Source: Arthrobacter sp. YN
GTDB lineage: Bacteria > Actinomycetota > Actinomycetes > Actinomycetales > Micrococcaceae
DNA: 64,000 nucleotides
Direction of reading: 5' to 3'
Assembly: GCF_002224285.1 (NCBI RefSeq)
Contig: NZ_CP022436.1
Coordinates: forward strand, 868,001 to 932,000
Shown: piece after piece, positions 23,856 through 32,335 of the stretch
Layout: every line of letters begins with the position of its first letter
Position numbering within the stretch: position 1 is the stretch's first letter
Notes under the pieces: model-generated
Told to the model about the DNA's origin: nothing
Seen by the model: the letters and a program-made list of their open reading frames with translations, nothing else
Databases searched by the model: none
Position numbers and translations under genes: made by a program

Positions 23856-25250
23856 ATGTCTGCGATGCCGGAGGCGTACGGTGCTGCACTGGAGCGGGCC
23901 ATGGTCCACGCCGGTGATTGGCTTGCGTCGGTCCCCACACGTTCAGTCCGCCCGTCCTCCGATGCCGATCAGGTGGCCAAGAGCATCCTGCCGCGTCTGC
24001 CTGACGAAGCCACCGATGCCGCTGAGGTAGTTGATGAGCTCGCCGCGCTGGCTGAACCGGGCCTCATGGCGATCCAGTCCGGACGGTTCTTTGGGTGGGT
24101 CATGGGCGGAACCCTGCCCGCGGCCATGGCCGCAGACTGGCTTGTTTCGGCGTGGGACCAGAACACCGGGCTTCGATTCGCCACACCGGCGGCAGCCGCC
24201 GTTGAGGAATCGGCCGCCGCGTGGCTGCTGGAGCTTCTCCACCTTCCTGCAAGTGCCGACGTTGGATTCACTACTGGTGCCACCACCGCGAACTTCGTGG
24301 GACTTGCGGCCGGGCGCCAACACTTGATGGACGAGGCAGGCTGGGACCTGGAGGCTCTTGGGCTGACCGGCGCCCCGCGCATCACCACCTTTGCAGGCCG
24401 GGAGCGCCACGCCGCAGTGGATTTGGCGTTGCGGTATCTCGGCTTGGGGGCGTGCGTCCCTGTAGACGCCGACGACGAAGGACGAATTTTCCCCGACGCG
24501 CTTGCCGAGGCCATGGATCAGCAGCCCGGACCGTCGCTGGTCTGCCTTCAAGCGGGCAACCTGCATTCCGGCGCCTTTGATCCCATGGAGGAAGCCATAG
24601 CCGTGGCCCACGATCGCGGAGCCTGGGTGCACGTGGATGGCGCTTTTGGTTTATGGGCCGCTGTCAGCCCGACGCTGCGGGCCCGCCTGGCCGGAGTGGA
24701 AGAAGCAGATTCCTGGGCCACGGATGCCCATAAGACCCTGAATGTTCCTTACGACTGTGGCTTGGCAATCGTCGCGAGGCCGGAAGCCTTGAGGCGTGCT
24801 TTCAGTGTTCACACGAGTTACCTCATTGCCACGGATGCCGGTCCGGGAGATCCTTTCGAGAAAGTGCCTGAGATGTCCCGCCGTGCCCGGGGCATCCCTG
24901 TGTGGGCGGCGCTGAGGCAACTGGGCCGTAACGGGGTGATCTCCATGGTGGAGCGGCTCGCTGCAAACGCCCGCGCGTTGGCCGAGGGGCTCGCCGCGAT
25001 CCCGGGCGTCGAGGTGCTCAACGACGTCGTGTTCACGCAGGTATCGGTGAGCTTCGGCAGTGATGACCGCACACACCGTGTCACGCAACGGCTGATGGCC
25101 GAGGGCGCGGTGTGGATGTCCGGGTCCTCCTGGCGTGGCCGTGAAATTCTCAGGATTTCGGTGAGCAACTGGACCACGGATGCAGGGGATGTTGCTGCGT
25201 CCATCGCTGCCGTCCGGGGAGCGGTGGGGGCAGAACCGGAGTCTGTGTAA
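23856..25250 (+). CDS. PLP-dependent group II decarboxylase
   Basis: 464 aa from the ATG at 23856. The family motifs are clear: TTGATTANF (phosphate binding), GRERHAAV, HVDGAFGLW (cofactor Asp) and the Schiff-base lysine in WATDAHKTLNVPYD. The closest types are aromatic-L-amino-acid, tyrosine or glutamate decarboxylase-like proteins. The substrate cannot be fixed from sequence. It is a single gene ended by a strong convergent hairpin. Confidence 0.9.
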   Translation: MSAMPEAYGAALERAMVHAGDWLASVPTRSVRPSSDADQVAKSILPRLPDEATDAAEVVDELAALAEPGLMAIQSGRFFGWVMGGTLPAAMAADWLVSAWDQNTGLRFATPAAAAVEESAAAWLLELLHLPASADVGFTTGATTANFVGLAAGRQHLMDEAGWDLEALGLTGAPRITTFAGRERHAAVDLALRYLGLGACVPVDADDEGRIFPDALAEAMDQQPGPSLVCLQAGNLHSGAFDPMEEAIAVAHDRGAWVHVDGAFGLWAAVSPTLRARLAGVEEADSWATDAHKTLNVPYDCGLAIVARPEALRRAFSVHTSYLIATDAGPGDPFEKVPEMSRRARGIPVWAALRQLGRNGVISMVERLAANARALAEGLAAIPGVEVLNDVVFTQVSVSFGSDDRTHRVTQRLMAEGAVWMSGSSWRGREILRISVSNWTTDAGDVAASIAAVRGAVGAEPESV

Positions 25251-25254
25251 CGCG

Positions 25255-25325
25255 AAAACCGCGCCGGTTCCCGCCATCCGCTCCAGTGTGTACTGGTGCG
25301 AACGGCGGGAACCGGCGCGGTTATC
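25255..25325. terminator. Strong shared convergent terminator
   Basis: A perfect 19-bp inverted repeat (25257-25275 and 25304-25322) with a 28-nt loop, A-run on the left and TTAT on the right. It lies between the stops of two convergent genes and can serve both. Confidence 0.85.
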
Positions 25326-25337
25326 AAGCAGTCTGGC

Positions 25338-26180
25338 TTAGTACCAGTTGTTTGCCAGGTGGAAGCCAAGGGCGGCCGACGGGGATCCGTAGCGTTCCTT
25401 GATGTAGTTCAGGCCCCACTTGATCTGGGTCTGGTAGTTGGTCTGCCAGTCAGCACCGGCAGTCGCCATTTTGGTAGCCGGCAGCGACTGGACAATGCCG
25501 TAAGCACCACTGGAAGCGTTGGTGGCAGTGGTCTTCCAGTTGGATTCCTTCTCCCACAGGGTGTTCAGCGCAGTCATTTCGCTGGCGCTCCAGCCATAGT
25601 TGCCAAGGATGCTGGCAGCGTAGGCCTTGGCGGCGGCGGGATCGTCCACGGCCTTCGGGGCGGCTGCAGCAGCTGCAGCTTCGGCAGCGGCGGCGGCAGC
25701 TGCGGCGTCGGCGGCTTGCTTGGCTGCAGCGTCAGCGGCGGCCTTTTCAGCAGCGGCTTGTTCGGCCGCGGCCTTCTCGGCGGCAGCCTTTTCAGCAGCG
25801 GCTTGGTCCGCTGCGGCCTTCTCGGCGGCAGCCTTTTCAGCAGCGGCCTTGTCCACGGCAGCCCTGTCAGCGGCGCCCTTTGCGGCGGCTGCATCCAAGG
25901 AAGCGGAGATTTCAGCTGTCTTGTTGTTGCTGACCTGGGCATTCGCCTGGGTCTCTGCAACGCGGCTGACCTCGGGAAGGGTCAGGGCGGCGTTGGCAGC
26001 AGTACCGAGCGATGCAACGCCCAGCGCAGCGGCTACAACACCGGCAACAACCGACATGCGGTGGCCGGACTTACCCTGGCGGGCAGCGTTTTTAAGGACA
26101 GCCTGCGACTTGGTCAACGGGGCGTTGTGCTCATCGCGGTGACGCGCGGAAGGGCGCGTCTGGTCATTGAATTCAGACAT
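25338..26180 (-). CDS. Secreted transglycosylase-like (SLT fold) cell wall protein
   Basis: 280 aa. The N-terminal 45 residues are polar and followed by a signal helix with the cleavage-like end ASLGTAANA. A middle region of about 90 residues consists of AAAEKAAA repeats (rod-like spacer). The C-terminal 85 residues form a small transglycosylase-like domain: ALNTLWEKESNW with the catalytic Glu, SGAYGIVQSLPATKM, and LNYIKERYGSP. Related proteins in Micrococcales remodel peptidoglycan. The preceding leader is a c-di-AMP riboswitch, linking expression to wall and osmotic state. The low-complexity repeat explains the GC-rich tandem pattern at 25640-25880. Confidence 0.88.
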   Translation of the reverse strand: MSEFNDQTRPSARHRDEHNAPLTKSQAVLKNAARQGKSGHRMSVVAGVVAAALGVASLGTAANAALTLPEVSRVAETQANAQVSNNKTAEISASLDAAAAKGAADRAAVDKAAAEKAAAEKAAADQAAAEKAAAEKAAAEQAAAEKAAADAAAKQAADAAAAAAAAEAAAAAAAPKAVDDPAAAKAYAASILGNYGWSASEMTALNTLWEKESNWKTTATNASSGAYGIVQSLPATKMATAGADWQTNYQTQIKWGLNYIKERYGSPSAALGFHLANNWY

Positions 26181-26189
26181 GTGTGATTA

Positions 26190-26370
26190 CCTCTCAGCGC
26201 CTGCGGAGTTAGCTGTCGGGTTCGGATGAGGTCATCCGGCCGCGCATCACGCTGCGGCTTCACCCCAAGGGTCCGGCATAAATGCCTGGGCCCGGAGACT
26301 CTGGGTCCCCCGTCTCTGCCTCGGAGTAAGTACGGACTCCGGGAAGTGGCAGAGCTCGGCGCATCCCGGA
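26190..26370 (-). promoter_or_regulatory. c-di-AMP (ydaO-yuaA type) riboswitch
   Basis: Read on the minus strand, the leader contains GCCGAGCTCTGCC and a matching GGCAGAGACGGGGGACCCA, then TTGGGGTGAAGCCGC, and ends GAACCCGACAGCTAACTCC-GCAGGCG. These are the conserved blocks of the ydaO class, in the spacing used upstream of actinobacterial cell wall hydrolase genes. Ligand binding normally turns expression off. It ends about 17 bases before the start codon. Confidence 0.9.
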
Positions 26371-26485
26371 TGTGGGTCAGTTGGGGCGACCCACCCTTTC
26401 GACGGTACAGGAGGAAATCGCAGAAGTCACATTTAGGTAACAGAGATCACGACGCCGGTGAGTCGCCTTGCCGAGTTCGTTACAT

Positions 26486-27976
26486 CTATTCGGTGGCGAC
26501 GGCAGGGAATCGAAGGGCGAATTCCGTGCGCCCCGGACGGGACGTCACTTCAACGCTTCCGCCGTGCGCTTCCACAATGGATTCGACGATCGACAGGCCC
26601 AGCCCCGACGTGCCCTCAGACCCCGATCTCGCGGCGTCGGCGCGGGCAAAGCGGGAGAAGATCCGGCCCTGGAAATCCTCTGGAATGCCGGACCCGTTGT
26701 CCGTTACGGTCACCACAGGGCTGCCGTCGGCGGAGAGCATGACGCTGGTGACCACTGTGGTGCCGGCGTCCGTGTGTTTACGGGCATTGGAGAGAAGATT
26801 GGCCAGGACCTGGTGCAGTTGCGTAGCGTCGCCGCGGACAGTGACGGGTTCCTCAGGCAGTTGAAGTTGCCAGATGTGGTCCGGTGCCATGATTTTCTCG
26901 TCGCTGACAGTTTCAATCACCAACTGGGTGAGGTCCACGTCCGTGATTTTGAGGGGCTGGCCTTCGTCCAGCCTGGCAAGCAGCAGCAGATCCTCCACCA
27001 AGGTGGTCATCCGTTCAGACTGGCTCTGGACGCGTGCCAGCGACTTTCGGCCGTCATCGGTGAAGTCCTCGGTCATCCTCAGCAGTTCGGTGTAACCGCG
27101 GATGGCCGTAAGCGGCGTTCGGAGTTCGTGCGACGCGTCCGCGACGAACTGGCGCACCTTGGTTTCGCTTTCCTGGCGGGCTTCCAAGGCATTGGAGACG
27201 TTGTTCAGCATCTGGTTGAGGGCATGGCCTACGCTGCCGACTTCCGTTCCGGGATGGGCGGCCGACGGCGGGACCCGCACCGCAAGTGCCACCTCACCGG
27301 CGTCGAGAGGGAGGCGCGAAACTTTGGTGGCCACCTCGGAGAGCTGCTCCAACGGGCGCATGGTCCGCCGGATGATTACTGTTCCCGCGAGGCCGATCAC
27401 AACCAGTCCGCCGAGCGACACCAACACCATGGTCCACACCAGCGAGGCCTCGGCGCTTTGCTTGTCCGCCAAAGGCAGCCCCGTCACGATCACGTCGCCG
27501 GCAGTTTCGACAGCCACGAGCCGGTAATCCCCATAGGAGAGCGATCGGTCCACAGGCCGGTTGTCCCGGGGCAACGACAGCAGAATCTGTTTGTCGTCCG
27601 CCGAGAGTTCGGCCCGCTTGCCGGAGGCCTCAATAACGCCTGGATTGACAACGGTTGTTCCATCGATCCGTGCGTTCAGCGTTCCAGCGGCCTGTCCGCG
27701 CGCTTCCAGCGGGTCCGGCCTTCCGGAGGGGGAGGACGGAAAGTTCGACGGCGGCCTGCCGAAGCTGGTCGCGCGGCTTGACGCCTGCTCCAGCTGCCTG
27801 TCGAGCTGCTTGTTGAACACCATGTCCATGGAGGCGTAGCTGACTACTCCTACGGCAGCGCAAATGGCGACCAGCAAGGCCATGGCGACCAGGACCAGCC
27901 GGGTGCGCAGGTGCCACGTGGAGGGGCTGAGCCAACTGCGGTGTGACTTTTTGGCCACTCCTGAAAGGGTGCTCAA
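26486..27976 (-). CDS. Sensor histidine kinase
   Basis: 496 aa with a probable TTG start at 27976. Two transmembrane helices (about residues 27-50 and 175-197) flank an extracytoplasmic sensor of about 125 residues. A HAMP linker follows, then the H-box DASHELRTPLTAI (phospho-His), N-box NLLSNARKHT, G1 DNGSGIPED, F-box FSRFARAD and G2 GTSGLGLSIV. It autophosphorylates and passes phosphate to the response regulator encoded 3 bp upstream. Strongest resemblance is to actinobacterial TrcS/CseC/MprB-type kinases; the signal is unknown. Confidence 0.95.
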   Translation of the reverse strand: MSTLSGVAKKSHRSWLSPSTWHLRTRLVLVAMALLVAICAAVGVVSYASMDMVFNKQLDRQLEQASSRATSFGRPPSNFPSSPSGRPDPLEARGQAAGTLNARIDGTTVVNPGVIEASGKRAELSADDKQILLSLPRDNRPVDRSLSYGDYRLVAVETAGDVIVTGLPLADKQSAEASLVWTMVLVSLGGLVVIGLAGTVIIRRTMRPLEQLSEVATKVSRLPLDAGEVALAVRVPPSAAHPGTEVGSVGHALNQMLNNVSNALEARQESETKVRQFVADASHELRTPLTAIRGYTELLRMTEDFTDDGRKSLARVQSQSERMTTLVEDLLLLARLDEGQPLKITDVDLTQLVIETVSDEKIMAPDHIWQLQLPEEPVTVRGDATQLHQVLANLLSNARKHTDAGTTVVTSVMLSADGSPVVTVTDNGSGIPEDFQGRIFSRFARADAARSGSEGTSGLGLSIVESIVEAHGGSVEVTSRPGRTEFALRFPAVATE

Positions 27977-27979
27977 CGC

Positions 27980-28720
27980 CTAGTCCGCAGGCTTGATGAC
28001 ATAGCCGGCACCGCGGATGGTGTGGATCATCGGGGGGTGGTTTGCTTCGATCTTCTTGCGTAGGTAGGAAATGTAGAGCTCCACGATGTTGGCTTGTCCA
28101 CCGAAATCGTAGTCCCACACACGGTCGAGGATCTGTGCCTTGCTGACCACTCGTTTAGGGTTCTCCATGAGGTAGCGCAAAAGCTCAAACTGGGTGGTGG
28201 TGAGGGGAATATCCTCCCCGGCACGGGTGACTTCGCGGGTGTCCACGTTCAGGGTGAGGTCGCCCACCACCAGCTCGGCAGTGTCCATGGCGGCCACGCC
28301 GGAACGCTGGACCAGGCGGTGGAGGCGCAGGAGGACTTCCTCCATGCTGAAGGGTTTGGTGACATAGTCGTCGCCGCCGGCAGCCAGGCCAACGATGCGG
28401 TCCTGCACGGCGTCCTTGGCGGTGAGGAAGAGCGCGGGAACTTCGGGGGCGAACGCGCGGATGCGGCTGAGGACCTCCACGCCGTCGAATCCGGGAAGCA
28501 TGACATCCAGGACCAGGACGTCGGGCCGGAAGTCTTTGGCAAGCTTCACGGCCTCAGGGCCGTCGCCGGCAACTGCTACTGACCAACCGGCCATTCGCAG
28601 GCCCATGCTCATAAGTTCGGCGAGGCTGGGTTCGTCATCCACCACCAAGGCGCGGATCGGCGAACCGTCCGGGTGGGACAGCTGGGGGAGATTGTTGGTC
28701 ATGGAGTGCGAGGAGGCCAT
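27980..28720 (-). CDS. OmpR-family response regulator
   Basis: 246 aa. The receiver domain has the acidic pair VVDDEP, the phospho-acceptor in VLDVMLPGFDG (about residue 72), the Thr in FLTAKD and the Lys in VTKPFS. The C-terminal winged-helix domain runs from about residue 150 (TTQFELLRYL to IRGAGYVIKP). It is the partner of the kinase that follows in the same operon. The start may be at 28720 or at 28702. Confidence 0.95.
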   Translation of the reverse strand: MASSHSMTNNLPQLSHPDGSPIRALVVDDEPSLAELMSMGLRMAGWSVAVAGDGPEAVKLAKDFRPDVLVLDVMLPGFDGVEVLSRIRAFAPEVPALFLTAKDAVQDRIVGLAAGGDDYVTKPFSMEEVLLRLHRLVQRSGVAAMDTAELVVGDLTLNVDTREVTRAGEDIPLTTTQFELLRYLMENPKRVVSKAQILDRVWDYDFGGQANIVELYISYLRKKIEANHPPMIHTIRGAGYVIKPAD

Positions 28721-29372
28721 GGGACAACTCTCTGTTCTGCGGGTTGGCGGCCGCTTTGCCTGTCCTGTGAGGATGCTGTGAAGTCAACACCAGCGAGGTG
28801 GGAGTCGGGAAGCCATGGGGCTCAATAATCCCGTTTCTACAGCTTGTAGCAGATTTTCGGCTGAAACTTCCCGAACGTGGCCCCCGGCGATTGGACAACG
28901 ACTGTTTCAGATCGTGAGATTCCGCAGCAAGGTACTTCACAGGAATGTCGATGCACATCATGCCCGATTGGCCGAAGAAAATTCACTGGATGGCGAATAT
29001 TTCTTGTTTCGGTCGAATGAAATGGCGTTCATTTATCGCCATGGCTGAATTGTGATTTGCGACACAATAGACCCCTCCGTCTCAAAATGTGGACGGTTCG
29101 GCGCTTTGTTACTTGCGTGTTGCCATTGTTACGTTGCACACTTCCAATGTGAACAAGAACTCAACAGCACCTGCAGCCGCAGCAACCTGGTCCAGCACAC
29201 CCGCTGGCCATGATGACCGCTGTTGTCGAATGCAAGCCTAACTTTCCACCCCAAGAAGTTTCAGGCATTCGCCCCCTAGCCCAGCGTTGGGCGCCCCTCC
29301 CCAAACTCATTGCGGGGACAACCAGCATTCGAAGCCGCGATGACGGCTATTCACTTTTGAGGTAAGCACTCC
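28721..29372. other. Long divergent intergenic region
   Basis: 652 bp between the response regulator and a divergent regulator gene. Part of it (28920-29150) is AT-rich. No reading frame with coding character was found. A CRP-like palindrome at 29051-29066 is the one recognisable site; the rest should hold promoters and an untranslated leader. Confidence 0.5.
29051..29066. promoter_or_regulatory. CRP/GlxR-like site
   Basis: TGTGA-N6-ACACA, one mismatch from the TGTGA-N6-TCACA consensus. It lies about 310 bp upstream of the winged-helix regulator gene and about 330 bp upstream of the response regulator. Function is uncertain. Confidence 0.35.
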
Positions 29373-30239
29373 ATGTCAGTTGCATCTGGATACGTCCACA
29401 TCTCCGTCCGTAACGCCAACAAGGCCGCATCGAATGCAGGGCTCCGCCCCGGCTTCGGCAACCGCCCCGGGTACGCCCCCGTCCAGCAGGGCGCGGGCCA
29501 GCAGGCTCCCGGTTACGTTCCGCAGGGTTACAACCCCAACTCCTATGGCCAGTTGCGCGCCGTACCTACCGCCGAGCCGGCCCCCATGACTGCGCCCACT
29601 CCGGTGATTGCCCAGTCCGACAGGCTCCGCCCCGTTGCCAACGACAATGTGGCCCGCGGTTTTGTGCTCTACATGGGCATTGACGAAGAAACCGCAGCGG
29701 CAGCCGGCACCTCCATTGCCAAGCTGGCCCAGGAAATCCGCGCTTATGCGCAGTCCCTCGTGACCGGCGCTGAGAGCTATGCTGCCGTGGCAGTTGCCCC
29801 AGCCGGCGCGCCCGGGTCCGCGCTCGACGTCGTGCGTTCAACCTTCGGCGACCCCACCGTCGCCGCGCGCCAGCGCACCGAAGCTGCCCGTCCGACGCCC
29901 CAGCAGGAGTCGCGCCCGTCCGGCGTGTTGATCGACCTCGCCCGCCGCGAAGTACACCTCGATGGCGAATCCCTGAACCTGACGTTCAAGGAATTCGAGC
30001 TCCTCAACTACCTCGTCGAGAACGGCACCCGCACCGTGGGTCGCGATGAACTCCTTGAGGGTCTGTGGCGCAATGCAGAAGAGGTGCCCAACGAGCGCAC
30101 CATCGACGTCCACATCCGCCGCCTCCGCTCCAAGCTCGGCCGCCTCGCCAACACCGTCCGCACGGTCCGCGGCCAGGGCTACCGCTTCTACGAGCACCCC
30201 GAAGTTATTGTCTGGGCCGCTCCGGAATACTCGATCTAA
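29373..30239 (+). CDS. Orphan winged-helix regulator without receiver domain
   Basis: 288 aa. The C-terminal 100 residues (from about 185) form an OmpR-type DNA-binding domain: FKEFELLNYLVENGTRTVGR, NERTIDVHIRRLRSKLG, RTVRGQGYRFY. In front there is no receiver; instead a Pro/Gly/Gln/Tyr-rich low-complexity region (residues 20-70) and an Ala-rich helical region starting with GFVLYMGIDEETAAAAG. Regulation must therefore be by protein or ligand contact, not by phosphorylation at a conserved Asp. It is a monocistronic gene ended by a hairpin. Confidence 0.85.
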   Translation: MSVASGYVHISVRNANKAASNAGLRPGFGNRPGYAPVQQGAGQQAPGYVPQGYNPNSYGQLRAVPTAEPAPMTAPTPVIAQSDRLRPVANDNVARGFVLYMGIDEETAAAAGTSIAKLAQEIRAYAQSLVTGAESYAAVAVAPAGAPGSALDVVRSTFGDPTVAARQRTEAARPTPQQESRPSGVLIDLARREVHLDGESLNLTFKEFELLNYLVENGTRTVGRDELLEGLWRNAEEVPNERTIDVHIRRLRSKLGRLANTVRTVRGQGYRFYEHPEVIVWAAPEYSI

Positions 30240-30252
30240 GCAACGCTTCAGC

Positions 30253-30287
30253 CGAAAGCGCTCGTCCTGTAGGGGCGGGCGCTTTCG
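30253..30287 (+). terminator. Hairpin terminator
   Basis: Arms CGAAAGCGC and GCGCTTTCG, 14 bp after the stop codon. The tail has few T residues. Confidence 0.7.
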
Positions 30288-30372
30288 CGTTCCTGGCACC
30301 TTTCCTACTGCCGGCGGCGGTGCGCGTGGTGGTACGCCGTGTGCGGAGGCCCCGGGCGGATAGGGTTGGTTC

Positions 30373-30897
30373 ATGAGCGACCACCACATCAAGCGCCTCG
30401 TGATCATGCGGCATGCCAAGGCCGATTGGCCCATGGGCGTGCCTGATCATGAGCGTCCCCTCGAGGAGCGTGGGCATCGGGAGGCTCCGCTCGCGGGCAA
30501 ATGGTTGCTCAAGCAGGGCGTGGTGCCCGACTTCATCCTGTGTTCGTCCGCGCTGAGGACCCGTCAGACGTGCACCTGGGTCTGCGATGAGCTGGGTGAC
30601 AAAGCGCCGACGCCGAAACTCGAGGACGGCCTGTACGCCGCCTCCGCGAACCGCATGTTGACGGTCATCAATCATGTTCCTGACACGGTGACCACGCTGA
30701 TGGTCATTTCTCACATGCCCGGGGTCCAGGATCTCGCCATGCACTTGGCTTCGCGGGATTCAGACCACGACGCCTACATGGATGCCGCTACCCGATACCC
30801 AACGAGTGCGTTGACGGTACTGGAGACGGAGAAGTCCTGGGCTGAGCTGGATGGGCAGGACGCGCGGCTGACGCATTTCACGGTGCCCCGCGCATAA
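30373..30897 (+). CDS. SixA-like histidine phosphatase
   Basis: 174 aa of the histidine phosphatase superfamily. The catalytic motif VIMRHAKADWP is at the start and the second His at VISHMPGVQDLA; SSALRTRQT supplies the conserved Arg. Small single-domain members such as SixA dephosphorylate phosphohistidine proteins; others act on small phosphates. It is a single gene with the small gene at 30901 convergent to it, 3 bp away. Confidence 0.9.
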   Translation: MSDHHIKRLVIMRHAKADWPMGVPDHERPLEERGHREAPLAGKWLLKQGVVPDFILCSSALRTRQTCTWVCDELGDKAPTPKLEDGLYAASANRMLTVINHVPDTVTTLMVISHMPGVQDLAMHLASRDSDHDAYMDAATRYPTSALTVLETEKSWAELDGQDARLTHFTVPRA

Positions 30898-30900
30898 TCG

Positions 30901-31227
30901 CTATTGCGAGTTACTTGGGTCCCCGTGGGCCAACTGCGGCATGCACATGCAACGAATCTCGAAAACGGGCAGGCCCGCCGCTTCGTCTCCGTGCCCCGTC
31001 GCGATCAGATACTCGCCGTCGAACATGTATACCGGCAACTGCGGTGCCATGTATTCGTTGTAGCGGCTGGGGTACACCCATTGCCCGCGGATATCGAACG
31101 CCGGCAGTGCGTAGGGATCGCGCCGGTTGTGGGCGCTCGGATACAGTGCGTCGTCGATCATGATGTGACTCACCAGGCCATAGGTGTGATGGTGGTTCAT
31201 GTCCGTGGGAAAGAGGATTGCTTCCAC
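30901..31227 (-). CDS. Small protein of unknown function under an iron box
   Basis: 108 aa from GTG 31227, with AAGGGGCC upstream. Not recognised. It is rich in His, Tyr and Pro near the N-terminus (TDMNHHHTYGL) and has a Cys-Met-Cys-Met motif near the C-terminus; there is no signal peptide or membrane helix. The region 57-75 bp upstream of the start carries a DtxR/IdeR-like operator, so iron-repressed expression is likely. A small metal- or cofactor-binding protein is conceivable but unproven. Confidence 0.65.
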   Translation of the reverse strand: MEAILFPTDMNHHHTYGLVSHIMIDDALYPSAHNRRDPYALPAFDIRGQWVYPSRYNEYMAPQLPVYMFDGEYLIATGHGDEAAGLPVFEIRCMCMPQLAHGDPSNSQ

Positions 31228-31283
31228 AGTTGGGCCCCTTCAAAGTTTCGACGATCGCGCTCCGGGCGGCGCGGACGGCTAGG

Positions 31284-31302
31284 TAAGGTTAGCCTAAGCT
31301 AA
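31284..31302. promoter_or_regulatory. DtxR/IdeR-type iron box
   Basis: TAAGGTTAGCCTAAGCTAA matches 17 of 19 positions of the palindromic DtxR/IdeR consensus. It lies in the promoter position of the small minus-strand gene at 30901-31227 and behind the 3' end of the LysR gene, so the small gene is the probable target. Confidence 0.8.
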
Positions 31303-31342
31303 CAGTCCGTCAGGCGTCGAATGTTCCCCTGTGTGACGTTGA

Positions 31343-32263
31343 TCAACTCCGGGGCATGGGCAGGTCCTCCGCGGACACGTCCCGCAGTATGCGTACGGCA
31401 TGGCGGATGGTGGGGCTGGCGGTCATCGTCTTCCGGTACACAACCCCAACTGAACGTTGCTGGACGGGATTCATCACGGGAATGGCAACGACTCCCGGTG
31501 GGAGCAACGGCCTTCCCAGGCGCGGTACCAGCGCCACGGCTACCCCTTGCTCCACCATGGCGATGTGCGTGGAAAAGTCGGGATCGTAGACGCGGATGTC
31601 GGGAACCCGCCCCAGCCCGGCGAAGATCTGCAGCAGAGCCTCGTTGCAGATAGCCCCCGCCGGGGTGCTGATCCAGGTCTCGTTAAGCAAGTCTTCACGC
31701 TCGACGGCGGTGCGGGACGCGAGTGGGTGGGCGCTGTTAACCAGGACATCGGCTTGGTCGATGCAGAGGTCCTCGTGGACCAGGTTCTCCGGGATGACCA
31801 GGGGCACGGAGTTCCAGTTGTGGACCACTGCCAGTTCCGCCTCGCCGGATGCCACCCGCTGCACGGCTTCGCGCGGGTCCTCTGCCAGCACCGTGATCTC
31901 CACGGCGGGGTGGGTGGCCGCCATGCGCCTGAGCATGGGTCCCACCAGCCCCCGGCATGCGGTGGAGAAGGCCACTAGTCTCAGCAGGCCCGACGGCTTG
32001 GCGGGATCAGCGAGCAGCGTTGCCTGAAGCTCCTCCAGTTCACCCATGATCCGGCGGCCATAGCCGGCCAATGCCAGCCCTCGCTCGGTGAGGAGCACGC
32101 CGCGGCCATTGCGCTCCAGGACGGCAACGCCGGTCTGTTTTTCCAGTTTTTTGATCTGCTGTGACACCGCCGAGGGGCTGAATCCCATGACGTCGGATGC
32201 TGCCACTACCGAGCCATGCTGTTCCACGGCTACAAGCGCCCTCAGGGCTGAGATATCGATCAT
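31343..32263 (-). CDS. LysR-type regulator
   Basis: 306 aa. The N-terminal helix-turn-helix is typical (ALRALVAVEQHGSVVAASDVM, GFSPSAVSQQIKKLE). A periplasmic-binding-like effector domain follows from about residue 90. Divergent from an EamA transporter gene, so it probably controls that gene in response to the exported metabolite. Confidence 0.93.
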   Translation of the reverse strand: MIDISALRALVAVEQHGSVVAASDVMGFSPSAVSQQIKKLEKQTGVAVLERNGRGVLLTERGLALAGYGRRIMGELEELQATLLADPAKPSGLLRLVAFSTACRGLVGPMLRRMAATHPAVEITVLAEDPREAVQRVASGEAELAVVHNWNSVPLVIPENLVHEDLCIDQADVLVNSAHPLASRTAVEREDLLNETWISTPAGAICNEALLQIFAGLGRVPDIRVYDPDFSTHIAMVEQGVAVALVPRLGRPLLPPGVVAIPVMNPVQQRSVGVVYRKTMTASPTIRHAVRILRDVSAEDLPMPRS

Positions 32264-32335
32264 GAAGCAAATCTACGCGGTTGGGTGCAGAATTCAACGC
32301 TGGTGCTTCACGCTAAAGAGAGTCAGAGTGTACTT

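Noticed and set aside
25640..25880. GC-rich tandem repeat that could be a CRISPR or DNA satellite
   Set aside because: The period is codon-based and encodes an AAAEKAAA spacer in a secreted protein; no spacers between repeats. No CRISPR array was seen anywhere in the window.
28815..29048. 77-codon frame in the AT-rich gap upstream of the winged-helix regulator
   Set aside because: No ribosome site, no domain, mixed composition unlike genes here.
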